A stretch of DNA of 64,000 nucleotides, taken from NCBI RefSeq assembly GCF_002210345.1, contig NZ_MWQI01000004.1, positions 1 through 64,000 of the forward strand, in the 5' to 3' direction. Within the stretch, counting starts at the first letter, position 1. Each line of letters begins with the position of its first letter. Source of the DNA: Fibrobacter sp. UWB4 (GTDB lineage: Bacteria; Fibrobacterota; Fibrobacteria; Fibrobacterales; Fibrobacteraceae). The notes under the pieces were generated by a model. The model had not been told where the DNA came from. It made no database searches and saw only the letters and a list, made by a program, of their open reading frames with translations. Positions 41,203 through 50,625 of this stretch are shown in pieces. The position numbers and the translations under genes were made by a program.

Positions 41203-42099
41203 TTATTCTTTTTTCTCGCGGAAGGCTTTGGGCGTCATTCCTGTCATACGTTTGAAAAATTTCCCGAAGAAGCCAACGTCACTAAAGTTCAGTTCGTTGG
41301 AAATTTCTTGAATGTCCTTTTGCGATGATTGCAAAAGAACTTTCGCGTCTAGGGCTATATATTCGTCAATCCATTGCTTTGCGCCTTTGCCGCTCATTTC
41401 TTCAACGACTGTAGAAAGATATTTTGGGGTGACGAAAAGTTCGTCGGCGTAATGTTTGACGCTGTGATGCTCGCGGTGTTCTTCTTCGACTTTTTGCAAG
41501 AAAGCGTTGAATAAAGCTTTCTTGCGGTTGGATCCTTGCGGTTCGTAGTTCTTTTGCTTTACAAAGTCCATGCATTCAAAGACGATGGAAATGACTAGGC
41601 TTTTGATAATTTGGTAGTGGTATGGATTATTTTTTGTAACTTTGATTTTTTCTTGCAGATGCCTGAAAGATTTTTTTATTTGATCGAAATCTTCTCCGTC
41701 CCTTTGCTGGATGGGCGCTTGCTTTGCGGCCTGAAAAAGTTGCAAACTGTCTTTGACTTGTGACATTAAATCGTTCATCGTGTCTATAGAACATGCGATA
41801 CATAACGGTTTTATATCATCGCTTGTTTGAATGACATGAATGATTTGCCCGGGGAATGTAACAAAAATACAGCCTTTTTCAAGCTCGTATGTTGTTGTAT
41901 TCACTTCGATTGTGCTGTGGCCTTTTTCAATCAAAAATAATGCGATACCTTGTAGGTGAAAATAGCCGGATGTATCAAACCCTTCAATGTTTTCAAAAAA
42001 GACAATTTTCCCTGGAACAGTGTTGGACTGCTTTAAAAAATCTAATAGGGAAAGGTCTGCTTTTTTTATGTTGTTTACATTTGTGGGTTTTCTTTTCAT
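41203..42099 (-). CDS. AraC-family transcription regulator
   Basis: A 298-aa regulator. An N-terminal cupin-like sensing part includes HLQGIALFLIEKGH, and the C-terminal double helix-turn-helix runs from VKHYADELFVTPKYLSTVVEEMSG to FSDVGFFGKFFKRMTGMTPKAFREK. It is divergent from the RND efflux operon, so it may control it. The ATG at 42099 was chosen; the frame runs 20 codons further to a TTG, which cannot be excluded. Confidence 0.85.
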   Translation of the reverse strand: MKRKPTNVNNIKKADLSLLDFLKQSNTVPGKIVFFENIEGFDTSGYFHLQGIALFLIEKGHSTIEVNTTTYELEKGCIFVTFPGQIIHVIQTSDDIKPLCIACSIDTMNDLMSQVKDSLQLFQAAKQAPIQQRDGEDFDQIKKSFRHLQEKIKVTKNNPYHYQIIKSLVISIVFECMDFVKQKNYEPQGSNRKKALFNAFLQKVEEEHREHHSVKHYADELFVTPKYLSTVVEEMSGKGAKQWIDEYIALDAKVLLQSSQKDIQEISNELNFSDVGFFGKFFKRMTGMTPKAFREKKE

Positions 42100-42253
42100 A
42101 AAAACTAAAAACGATGATTTGAAATTTCTCCTTGTAAAAATTACCTCAAATTTGACCAAACAGGCGCGTTAAAGTAAAATAAATGGTAAAAATTTCTGTT
42201 TTTGGCGAAATTTTAACCTAAAAATTGGCGAGCCTAAATCATATTTTTAAAGT

Positions 42254-43312
42254 ATGAATACAAAATTGTACATACTTCCCTTTTTGATTTTGTCTCTTGT
42301 TGCTTGCGAAAGTGACTTCAATTTTCGCAACGATAAGAAAATCGCTCAGAAAAAAACGCCGATAGTTAAAGTCGAGACTATTGTCGCTAAAAATTCGAAT
42401 GTCGGCAGCTCGTTGCGTTACGCGGGTTCTATAGCCGAAGTCGCGACAACGATGGTGAGCTTTTCTTCGCCGGGGACGGTGAAGTCTGTGCGTGTGACCG
42501 AAGGCAAAAAGGTGAACAAGGGTGCGCTTGTGGCGACCTTGGATGATACATCTGCAAAGAGTGCCTTGGAGATTGCCTCTGCTTTGAAAAATCAGGCGGA
42601 AGATGCGCGCGCCCGTATGGAAAAGTTGCACGAGAACAAGACCATCTCTGAAATCCAGTGGATGGATGTCGAAAGTAAGTATAGGCAGGCGATTGCGGCT
42701 GAAAAGCTTGCGCAAAAGGCGCTGGATGATTGCAAACTTTACGCCCCTGCAACGGGAATTGTGGCGGGCAAATCGCTTGAAGTCGGGCAGAATGTGGTGC
42801 CGAGCGCTCCTGCGTTTCGCATCGTGAATATCGCGACGGTTAAGGCGGTCGTTGCCGTTCCTGAAAAAGATGTGGCTTCGCTTAATGTGGGCGATAAGGT
42901 TGAAGTTCGCGTCGGTGCGCTTGGCGATAAAGCTTTTGAAGGGAAGATTACAAATAAGGGGATTTCTGCAAACCCGCTTTCGCGTTCTTACCAAATCGAA
43001 GCTGAGCTGAAAAATAAGAGCGGCGAACTTTTGCCGGGAATGCTTTTGGAAATGACCATTGATAGCAAAAATTCTGTGACGGGTGTTGAACTCCCTGCAT
43101 CCGCTGTACTTTTGGATGAATACAATCGCTCTTTTGTTTGGGTTGTCCGTGGTGGAAAAACGACAAGAAAAAATGTTGAAACCTCTCTAGGAAATGGTTC
43201 GCAGCTTTTGGTGCAAGGAATTGACGATGGTGATTCCGTTGTGGTAAAGGGTATGTCTAAGGTGGGCGAGGGTGACCGCGTCCAGACGGCTAATCAGACT
43301 GTTGTTCAATAG
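42254..43312 (+). CDS. RND efflux periplasmic adaptor (membrane-fusion lipoprotein)
   Basis: A 352-aa membrane-fusion protein linking the inner-membrane pump and TolC-like channel. It has a lipoprotein signal with lipobox SLVAC near residue 16. The barrel/lipoyl part (AEVATTMVSFSSPGTVKSV), a coiled hairpin rich in Ala/Glu/Lys (~95-155) and LYAPATGIVAGKSLEVGQNV follow in normal order. It is the first gene of an adaptor-pump-channel operon. Confidence 0.9.
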   Translation: MNTKLYILPFLILSLVACESDFNFRNDKKIAQKKTPIVKVETIVAKNSNVGSSLRYAGSIAEVATTMVSFSSPGTVKSVRVTEGKKVNKGALVATLDDTSAKSALEIASALKNQAEDARARMEKLHENKTISEIQWMDVESKYRQAIAAEKLAQKALDDCKLYAPATGIVAGKSLEVGQNVVPSAPAFRIVNIATVKAVVAVPEKDVASLNVGDKVEVRVGALGDKAFEGKITNKGISANPLSRSYQIEAELKNKSGELLPGMLLEMTIDSKNSVTGVELPASAVLLDEYNRSFVWVVRGGKTTRKNVETSLGNGSQLLVQGIDDGDSVVVKGMSKVGEGDRVQTANQTVVQ

Positions 43313-43321
43313 GGGGATTCT

Positions 43322-46300
43322 ATGAAAAAGAAACGTTCCTTTGTTGAAATAGCCATGCGCTATCGCGGCATTGTGTTTATGCTTTGCTGCTTTTTGGTGC
43401 TGTTTGGCATTTATGGCCTTTCCGCCAACCGAAAAAATGAGTTCCCTGAATTTACGGTGCGTCAGGGCGTTGTGATTGCAGTTTATCCAGGTGCCACTGT
43501 AAAAGAAGTTGAAGACCGTGTTACGAAACCGCTTGAAGACTACATCTTTACTTACGGCGATGTCAAAAAGAGTAAAACGACTTCTATGACTCGCGATGGC
43601 ATGGTGATTGTTCAGGTGGCGCTCGAAGATTACGTGTATGACAAAGATGGGTTTTGGAGTCGCTTTAAGCATGGTGTTTCGCAGTTCAAGTCGAGTTTGC
43701 CTGCTGGAGTCCTTGCGATTATTGTGATGGATGATTTTGGCGATGCTTCGTCGATGCTCTTGGCGATAGAAAGCAAGAATAAAACTTATCGTGAATTGGG
43801 TGAATATCTGGATGGGCTTGCGGATAACTTAAGACCGCTTGAAAGTGTCGGCCGCATTACGCGTTTTGGCGAACAGAAAGACCAGATTTCTATTTATCTG
43901 GACAACGATAAACTTTCCCAGTACGGGTTGGGTTACAAGTCGGTGGCGGCGTTCCTTTCGGGGCAAGGCCTTGTGAATATTGCGGGAACTTTGAGGGACG
44001 GCGAATACAATCATCCGATTTATGTGGAAAGTGGCGTGAATTCCTTAGAAAGTGTCCGCGAAACGATTGTCTTTAGTGCGCCTGATGGAAGTGTGGTTCG
44101 CTTGAAAGATGTAGCCCGTGTAGAACGCGAATATCCTGATCGTACGGCCTACATCGAGGTGAACGGCAACAAGTGCGTGATGCTTAGCGTCGAAATGAAA
44201 AAAGGCCATGACATTGTGAAAATGGGCAAGGAAATCAAGCATGTGCTTTCGGAATTTGAAAGCAGCTTGCCTGAAGAAGTCAAGATGTTCCGCATTACGG
44301 ACCAGACGGAAGTTGTTGGCAAAAGCATCGAAGACTTTTTGAGAGAAATCTTGGTTGCCGTATTGGCGGTTATTATTGTGGTCGTTCTGCTGCAGCCCTT
44401 CAAGGTGGCGCTGATTGCTGCCTCGACTATTCCCATATCCATCTTCATTTCGCTGGGACTTTTCTTTGGCCTCGGCTACGAAATCAATGGTGTGACGCTT
44501 GCAGCCTTGATGGTGTCGCTGGGGATGATTGTGGATAATTCCATCGTGATATTGGATGATTATCAGGAACGAATTTATGGGCCTGGTTCTCGTTGGAGAG
44601 CGGCGGAACATAGCGCTGTGCATTTCTTGAAATCGATTTTTTCGGCAACGCTTGCCATAAGCATTACCTTCTTCCCGTTCTTGGTGACGATGAATGGAAT
44701 GTTTAGTGATTTTGTGACGACATTCCCGTGGGCGGTAACGATTGTCCTTACGATTTCTTTGCTCGTGGCGATATTTATTGTTCCCTATTTGCAATTTGCT
44801 TTTGTAAAGCCGAAAACGAAAAAGAAGAGCAAGTATTCTTTTGAGAGTATCTCGAACTTTATCTATGAACGCGTTTTGAGAACTTGTTTCAGGTTTCCCA
44901 AATTGACCATTCTCGTGGCGATTATTTGTGTGGTTTTGGGAGCTGTTATGATTCTTTCTCGCCCAATAAAGCTCATGCCGATTGCAGAACGCAACCAGTT
45001 CTCAGTAGAATTCTATTTGCCGAACGGGACTTCGATTAATCAGACTTCTGCCGTGGCAGATAGCGTGAAGCGTATCTTGGAAAAGGATCCAAGAGTCACC
45101 TACATTACGACATTCAAGGGAATGTCTTCGCCGCGTTTCCACATGACTTATGCGCCACAATTTGCGGGTGAAAATTTTGCGCAGTTCATTGTAAATACCG
45201 AAAGTGAACAAGCTACTGATGAAATTATCAAGGAGTATTCGGAAAAGTATGTGGACCATTTTGCAAATGTATTTGTGCGCTTTAAACAGCTCAGCTTTAG
45301 CGATGCCGCTTCGCCAATAGAAATTAGAATTTCTGATGGAACGGATGAAAGTCGTAAAGTTGCAAGCGAAAAGGTGAAAAATTATTTGCGGAGTCTCCCG
45401 GGAGTTTATCTTGTTCGCAGTTCTTATGGAGAACCCTTGAGCGGCATTAAGGTTTCGCTTGATGAGAACGCTTCAAAGCTTGGGGTGAATCAGTTCTCTC
45501 TCGAAGCGCTGCTAGCTTCTCGCTACAATGCGGGGTTCCCGATTGCCACTCTTTGGGAAGGCAATAAAAATGTGCCTGTTGTGCTTAAAGGAACTCATGC
45601 CGATTCTGCTAGTTTCTCGGATCTTGAAAATGAAAAGATTGCAACTTATGGTGGACTATCCAATGCACCGCTCCGCCAGATTGCAAAGTTCTCGCCTGTG
45701 TTTAACGAGGGCGCGCGCGATAGAAGAAACGGCCTCCCGACGGTGACGATTTCTGCCGAAGTTTCGTCTGGCGTCAGTGCGAATGACCTTGCTTTAAAGC
45801 ATTTTGAATCGCTGAAAAAGTTGACTGCTAGCGAAGGTGTTAAATTGGAGCTTGGCGGCGAAGCTGCCTCTGTTATCGAAACGCTCCCTGGACTCCTTAA
45901 AGGTCTCGTCGTTGCGGTTGCCATGATGTTCCTTATTATGGTGTGGCACTTCCGTAGAATTCGTACGGCTCTTATGCTCTTCTCGTTATTGTCGCTTTCC
46001 ACTTTCGGCACGGGCGTTGCTATGTGGATTATGGATTTGGACTTTACAATTACGGGTGTTCTTGGTATGGTGAGTCTGCTTGGAATTATGGTGCGTAACG
46101 GAATTATCATGATTGACTATGCTGAGGAATTGAAGCGTGATGAGCATTTGGATTCTAAAAATGCCATCTACAATTCGGCACTTAGGCGTATGCGCCCGAT
46201 ATTCCTGACTTCGGCGGCGGCCTCTGCGGGCGTTTTGCCGATGATGCTGAGTGGTGATGGCCTTTGGGTGCCTATGGCAATCATTATTTTCTGGGGGACG

Positions 46301-46390
46301 CTTGTAACGATGTGCTTGATTTTGACGGTGCTGCCCGTTGCTTATTGGGGCGTAAGTTGTATGAAGTTCAGACGCAGGAAAGTGGGTTAG
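43322..46390 (+). CDS. RND multidrug/metabolite efflux pump, inner-membrane subunit
   Basis: A 1022-aa proton-driven pump of the AcrB/HAE family with 12 transmembrane helices and two large periplasmic loops. SLGMIVDNSIVILDDYQER near residue 400 carries the proton-relay Asp. GMVSLLGIMVRNGIIMIDY near 920 is the matching region of the second half. Length is normal. It starts 9 bp after the adaptor gene and is followed by a TolC-like gene. Substrates are unknown. Confidence 0.93.
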   Translation: MKKKRSFVEIAMRYRGIVFMLCCFLVLFGIYGLSANRKNEFPEFTVRQGVVIAVYPGATVKEVEDRVTKPLEDYIFTYGDVKKSKTTSMTRDGMVIVQVALEDYVYDKDGFWSRFKHGVSQFKSSLPAGVLAIIVMDDFGDASSMLLAIESKNKTYRELGEYLDGLADNLRPLESVGRITRFGEQKDQISIYLDNDKLSQYGLGYKSVAAFLSGQGLVNIAGTLRDGEYNHPIYVESGVNSLESVRETIVFSAPDGSVVRLKDVARVEREYPDRTAYIEVNGNKCVMLSVEMKKGHDIVKMGKEIKHVLSEFESSLPEEVKMFRITDQTEVVGKSIEDFLREILVAVLAVIIVVVLLQPFKVALIAASTIPISIFISLGLFFGLGYEINGVTLAALMVSLGMIVDNSIVILDDYQERIYGPGSRWRAAEHSAVHFLKSIFSATLAISITFFPFLVTMNGMFSDFVTTFPWAVTIVLTISLLVAIFIVPYLQFAFVKPKTKKKSKYSFESISNFIYERVLRTCFRFPKLTILVAIICVVLGAVMILSRPIKLMPIAERNQFSVEFYLPNGTSINQTSAVADSVKRILEKDPRVTYITTFKGMSSPRFHMTYAPQFAGENFAQFIVNTESEQATDEIIKEYSEKYVDHFANVFVRFKQLSFSDAASPIEIRISDGTDESRKVASEKVKNYLRSLPGVYLVRSSYGEPLSGIKVSLDENASKLGVNQFSLEALLASRYNAGFPIATLWEGNKNVPVVLKGTHADSASFSDLENEKIATYGGLSNAPLRQIAKFSPVFNEGARDRRNGLPTVTISAEVSSGVSANDLALKHFESLKKLTASEGVKLELGGEAASVIETLPGLLKGLVVAVAMMFLIMVWHFRRIRTALMLFSLLSLSTFGTGVAMWIMDLDFTITGVLGMVSLLGIMVRNGIIMIDYAEELKRDEHLDSKNAIYNSALRRMRPIFLTSAAASAGVLPMMLSGDGLWVPMAIIIFWGTLVTMCLILTVLPVAYWGVSCMKFRRRKVG

Positions 46391-46421
46391 TAGGAAGTAG
46401 GCTGTAGACAGTAGGAAGTAG
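46390..46421. repeat. Short tandem-like repeat GTAGGAAGTAG
   Basis: The 11-mer GTAGGAAGTAG occurs at 46390-46400 and 46411-46421 with a 21-bp period and an imperfect continuation. It starts at the stop codon of the pump gene. Confidence 0.55.
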
Positions 46422-46447
46422 ACGGTGGGAAGAATACGCTCTTTTTA

Positions 46448-46482
46448 CGTCATTCTGAGGACCGAAGGGACGAAGAATCCAG
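46448..46482. repeat. REP-like repeat, CATTCTGAGG/GAATCC type
   Basis: CGTCATTCTGAGGACCGAAG followed by GGACGAAGAATCC, a member of the family seen at 19418, located just before the TolC-like gene. Confidence 0.65.
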
Positions 46483-46494
46483 GGAGTTTATAAA

Positions 46495-47856
46495 ATGAAT
46501 AAATTGAATAACATAATGGTTGCTCTTGTTTTTGGCTTGGCTGCCTCGTTTGCGGCGGATGTGTATACGCTTGATGATTGTTTGCGTATTGCCCGCGAAA
46601 ATAATGCGACTTTGAAGAGTGCGAAAGTGAATCGTCAAATGGCCGAAGAAACTGAAGGAAGTGCCTTCCCGGCGTATTTCCCGAAAGTGTTTGCCGGTGG
46701 TTTTGCCTTTATCTCAAATGATTTCTTGGTAAAGCAAAAAATGGACTTGTCCAAAGAAATGGAAGGTTTCGGACAGCAAGTTGCACCAGCCATGATGCAG
46801 GCGGGAATTGACCCGTCCATGTTGGCGGGGCTTCCGACAACGTTTAATATGGGAATGGTCGATAAAGGAATTATTGGACATTTGACTTTGATTCAGCCGA
46901 TTTTTGTGGGCGGGCAAATTTACAACGGCAACCAGCTTGCCAAAATTGGAACTCGTGCTGCGAAGTTGCAAGAGACTCTTGCTGAAACGGAAATCCGCAA
47001 GAATACGGAAACTTATTACTGGCTCATTGTTTCGCTTAAGGAAAAGTTGAAAACGCTTGCCGAAGCCGAAAAACAGGTGGATGCAATTTATAGCGATGTT
47101 CAAGTTGCTGTGGATGCTGGAGTCGCTGTGAAAAACGATTTGCTCCGTGTAGAACTTGAAAAGAAAAAACTGCAAAGCAATCGTTTAAAACTTGAAAACG
47201 GAATCTCGGTTGCAAAGTTGATGTTGGCTCGGCAAATGAATCGCGACAATGCTGACTTTGACCTTGCCGATGCTGATCTTTCACAAGTTACGCCGCCTGA
47301 ATCTTATGCAATTTCTGCTGATGACGCCGTTGAACGCCGTGCCGAAAGCAAGTTGCTTGCCATCAGTCGCGAAGCTGCTGAAAAGGAACGCTCAATGGAG
47401 CGCGGCAAGGTGCTGCCTACGGTTGCTGTGGGCGCGAGCCTTTTGTATCAAAACTTGCTTGATGACGATGCTGTAAATGGTGTGCTTTTTGCATCGCTTA
47501 CAGTGCCGATTTCGGATTGGTGGAGCAATAGTTATTCTACCGCCAAGCTTGATTTGAAGGCGAAAAAGGCGGCGATTGATGAAGTCGAAAACAAGAACTT
47601 GATCAAGGTGGATATTGACGCCAAATGGAATACGCTGAATGAATCTTTTAAGCAAATTGAAATCAGCCGTGATGCCATTGCCCAAGCCGAAGAAAACCTC
47701 CGCATTCAACGTGAATATTACAATGCGGGCACGGCGACGCTCAGCAATCTGCTTGAAGCTGAAACTTTGCGGCAGCAGGCTGCGGACTCCTACACCGAAG
47801 CCGTTACGGGGTATTACACCGCTGTCTGTGCGTACTTGACGGCGACAGGCCGGTAA
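46495..47856 (+). CDS. TolC-family outer-membrane channel protein
   Basis: A 453-aa exported protein with a signal peptide (MNKLNNIMVALVFGLAASFAA) and the TolC repeat design of long amphipathic helices: YTLDDCLRIARENNATLKSAK near the N-terminus and REYYNAGTATLSNLLEAETLRQQAADSY near the end. It forms the outer-membrane exit duct for the upstream adaptor and RND pump. A 104-bp gap containing repeats separates it from the pump gene. Confidence 0.9.
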   Translation: MNKLNNIMVALVFGLAASFAADVYTLDDCLRIARENNATLKSAKVNRQMAEETEGSAFPAYFPKVFAGGFAFISNDFLVKQKMDLSKEMEGFGQQVAPAMMQAGIDPSMLAGLPTTFNMGMVDKGIIGHLTLIQPIFVGGQIYNGNQLAKIGTRAAKLQETLAETEIRKNTETYYWLIVSLKEKLKTLAEAEKQVDAIYSDVQVAVDAGVAVKNDLLRVELEKKKLQSNRLKLENGISVAKLMLARQMNRDNADFDLADADLSQVTPPESYAISADDAVERRAESKLLAISREAAEKERSMERGKVLPTVAVGASLLYQNLLDDDAVNGVLFASLTVPISDWWSNSYSTAKLDLKAKKAAIDEVENKNLIKVDIDAKWNTLNESFKQIEISRDAIAQAEENLRIQREYYNAGTATLSNLLEAETLRQQAADSYTEAVTGYYTAVCAYLTATGR

Positions 47857-47954
47857 GCAGAACGGTTGCGGAAAAATGAAAACGGATGCCGAGTTTTCGA
47901 CATCCGATTTAGCGTGAATGCGTAATGTTTTTTTTGTTACGCCGCCCAATAATT

Positions 47955-49610
47955 TTATTTCTTGAAATACACCGTATTCACAAGGTGTCCTTGAATCTTT
48001 CTACGTACAACATAGTGCCCTTGCGGAAGTCCTTGCGTGGTGACGCCCAAATAATGACCGTTCATGTCAAAAATCCCAACGGTGGTTGCGGTCCCGGCTA
48101 TGCGTGGCATGGTTGCGATACTGGTGGTACTTGTGTCAGGCTTGGTTATTGCTATGTACTTGTCCCAACCTGGCATGTCTTCGAGAGTAATGATACGCTC
48201 GTCATTCATGTTGCTTTTCCATACACCATCTTTTGTTTGGCCGGGCCAAGTTCCGCTCCAAGTGCTGTACCACGGCATCCACCAACTCCATACGGCTTCG
48301 TCGGTATGCATGTTGTTCACATCGGGAATGGGGCCGTTTTCGCTGAGAGCTATAATTTTCGTGCTTTTCGATGCGCCTTTGAATTTGTCGAAGGCGCTTG
48401 CATTACTGGAATGGTCGTTTGCGCTGTTGTAGATGTCAATGGAGAGTACATCGTAGTATTCGCTGCCTGGATCCCAAGAGGTTACGGTACTTCCTTCAGG
48501 GTTATAGACCCAAATCATGTTTTTTACCCCCTTGACTTTGACCATGCGATCATAGACGAGTCGATAAAGGGCTGCAAACTGTTCACCGGAATTGATGCTC
48601 CACCAGAACCACTTTCCACCCGCTTCATGCAAAGGACGGAAGATTCCCGCTACACCATCTTTCTGCAATTCAAGGAAATAATCGGCGATGTGGTCAATGT
48701 CTGCGATGATTCCTTTGTAAGCTGCGCTTTCGGTATTCCATTCGGTGGTGCCTGGCTTGAAACCTGTAGAGAAATCGAAATCAGTGTATTCGCCACCGTT
48801 TGCCGCACTCTGGATATAGAAGGCGTCTTTTTTATCCAGCGGGTCTTTCCAGTGCCAAGTGAATGCTGGGATGCCTCCCGCTTTCCAGAGGCCTTTCGCG
48901 ATTGAAATAGCTTTGTCCGTGTATTCCTTGTTCCAGCTTTCGTTTGCTTTCGGACCGCTTGCAAACAAGAAATCTAAACCGACAAGAGCCGGGTACTTTC
49001 CCGTACGAGTGAATGTGTATTTTACATCGTCGTGCGTCTTAAAATCGGCTCCCATGGTGTAACCGCTCATGTCGCCGGTCATCATACCGCTAATCGTCTT
49101 TTTGCCAAAGTTCTCGCGCAAAAAGCTGTAGAGCTTGACTGCACTTTCGGTGGCGTTCGGGGTAACTGGCGTTGCGGAGATTTTGAAAGGAGACGACTGG
49201 TAAGGTTCGACTTCAATATAGTCCACACTAATCCAGCCCCAGTATTTCTCAATAGAGATTGTGTTTGTCCCAGCTTTAAGTGTTGCTACAGTCGTGACAT
49301 CCGCCCATGAAGTGGTGGCGTTAAAGTCGATGGTGCCTGCTGTTGCGCCGTTTACTTTCAAGTAGTTTGCTTTGAAATCTCCGGCCTTGTAATGGATGGT
49401 CACTTGGTACTTGCCCGCACTCTCTGCGGTGACACCATTAAAAGAAATATTTCCTTCTTGCAAGTCGGCATAACCCGTTCCCGAAACTCCGGATGCGTTG
49501 ACATTTTTTGCTCCTCCGGAAAGAGTCGCTGCTTCAGCTTCGTACTTAGTTGCAAATGCCATACTCGAAAGAGCAAGAATCAAAAAAAGGAAGTTTTTTC
49601 TTTTAATCAT
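47955..49610 (-). CDS. Secreted GH26 beta-mannanase with CBM
   Basis: A 551-aa exported hydrolase acting on plant mannan. It has a signal peptide (to about residue 20), then a carbohydrate-binding domain of the CBM35/CBM6 kind (YEAEAATLSG...VDYIEVEP, ~22-137), then a GH26 catalytic domain. The acid/base lies in RPLHEAGGKWFWW (E near 327) and the nucleophile in LSENGP (E near 421). The C-terminal ~60 residues (IATMPRIAG...FDMNGHYLG...LPQGHYVV) resemble the sorting tail found on many Fibrobacter secreted enzymes. GGAGG precedes the ATG. It fits a fibre-degrading life style. Confidence 0.9.
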   Translation of the reverse strand: MIKRKNFLFLILALSSMAFATKYEAEAATLSGGAKNVNASGVSGTGYADLQEGNISFNGVTAESAGKYQVTIHYKAGDFKANYLKVNGATAGTIDFNATTSWADVTTVATLKAGTNTISIEKYWGWISVDYIEVEPYQSSPFKISATPVTPNATESAVKLYSFLRENFGKKTISGMMTGDMSGYTMGADFKTHDDVKYTFTRTGKYPALVGLDFLFASGPKANESWNKEYTDKAISIAKGLWKAGGIPAFTWHWKDPLDKKDAFYIQSAANGGEYTDFDFSTGFKPGTTEWNTESAAYKGIIADIDHIADYFLELQKDGVAGIFRPLHEAGGKWFWWSINSGEQFAALYRLVYDRMVKVKGVKNMIWVYNPEGSTVTSWDPGSEYYDVLSIDIYNSANDHSSNASAFDKFKGASKSTKIIALSENGPIPDVNNMHTDEAVWSWWMPWYSTWSGTWPGQTKDGVWKSNMNDERIITLEDMPGWDKYIAITKPDTSTTSIATMPRIAGTATTVGIFDMNGHYLGVTTQGLPQGHYVVRRKIQGHLVNTVYFKK

Positions 49611-49776
49611 AGGGGTTCCTCCATTTCACGAAATTATATTCCCCAAGTATATTTATCAATTATTTTTTTTGAATGGTGTGGACAAAAATGTCCACGAATT
49701 GTATATTTTTTTTACGAGACGCCAGGAAATGAAACGATTTTTCAAATAGGGTCATTTTATATCCGGCGAGAGCTTT

Positions 49777-50625
49777 ATGTTTGCAAAAAACAAAATCAAC
49801 ATTTACGACTATTCGGACTACCGCAAGTTCTTGCAGGAGTTCTATGAACTCGAGAAATCACTGGATTCCTCGTTCAGTTATCGAGTGTTTGCTGCGGCGG
49901 TTGGCATGGACGCAAGCCTGCTTTTGAAAATATTGCAGGGTAAACGCCACATTTCTCCGAAATGCATAGATGTTTTCGTTAATTTTTTCCATTTCAAGGA
50001 TGCCAAGGCGGAATACTTCCGCGAAATGATTGCTTACGGCAAGGCGAAAAACGATGAGGATGTGCGTAGCCATTTTGAAACGCTTCAAAAAATGCGACCT
50101 GCAGCTTGCCGAGAACTCGACGAAGCCCGGTACCGCTATTTTCAGCAATGGTATTATCCGATGATCCGCTCGGCGCTCGATGTATTCAATTATCGCGGTA
50201 CACAAGATGCTGCCGCCCTTGGGGAATGCTGCATTCCAAAGCTTTCCGCTTCGCAAGTAGAAAACGCTGTCGATGCTTTGTTGCAGCTCGGACTTGCTCG
50301 CGCCAACAAGGATGGTCGTGTGGTTCCGACCGACGCTCATCTTAAGACTATGGAACACTGGCTGAGTGCCTGTATCAGCGATTACCAAAGCAGCATTGCG
50401 GAACTGGCCGGCAAATCCATCCAGAATACTCCCAAAGAAAAACGCGACATCAGCACGCTCACGATGGCTCTTGATTCGCAACAAATTGATAAAATTCGTG
50501 AAATCCTCGCCAAAACGAGAAAAGCCATCGTAAACGTAGTCAATGCGATGCCTCCGCAAATTTGCGATAGCGTTTATCAGTTAAACTTTCAGTTGTTTCC
50601 GATGATGAAAAAGGAAGAACAATGA
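49777..50625 (+). CDS. TIGR02147-family regulator-like protein
   Basis: A 282-aa protein with the TIGR02147 pattern: IYDYSDYRKFLQEFYE at the start, FAAAVGMDASLLLKILQGKRHIS, and a C-terminal RDISTLTMALD followed by IREILAKTRKAIV. The early part looks like a helix-turn-helix, so DNA binding is likely. This family is strongly expanded in Fibrobacter. The next gene, a lipoprotein, overlaps its stop by ATGA, so the pair is co-translated. Function is unknown. Confidence 0.88.
   Translation: MFAKNKINIYDYSDYRKFLQEFYELEKSLDSSFSYRVFAAAVGMDASLLLKILQGKRHISPKCIDVFVNFFHFKDAKAEYFREMIAYGKAKNDEDVRSHFETLQKMRPAACRELDEARYRYFQQWYYPMIRSALDVFNYRGTQDAAALGECCIPKLSASQVENAVDALLQLGLARANKDGRVVPTDAHLKTMEHWLSACISDYQSSIAELAGKSIQNTPKEKRDISTLTMALDSQQIDKIREILAKTRKAIVNVVNAMPPQICDSVYQLNFQLFPMMKKEEQ

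Noticed and set aside
47925-48905. 326-aa plus-strand frame
   Set aside because: Lies opposite the GH26 gene, which has catalytic motifs and a signal peptide.
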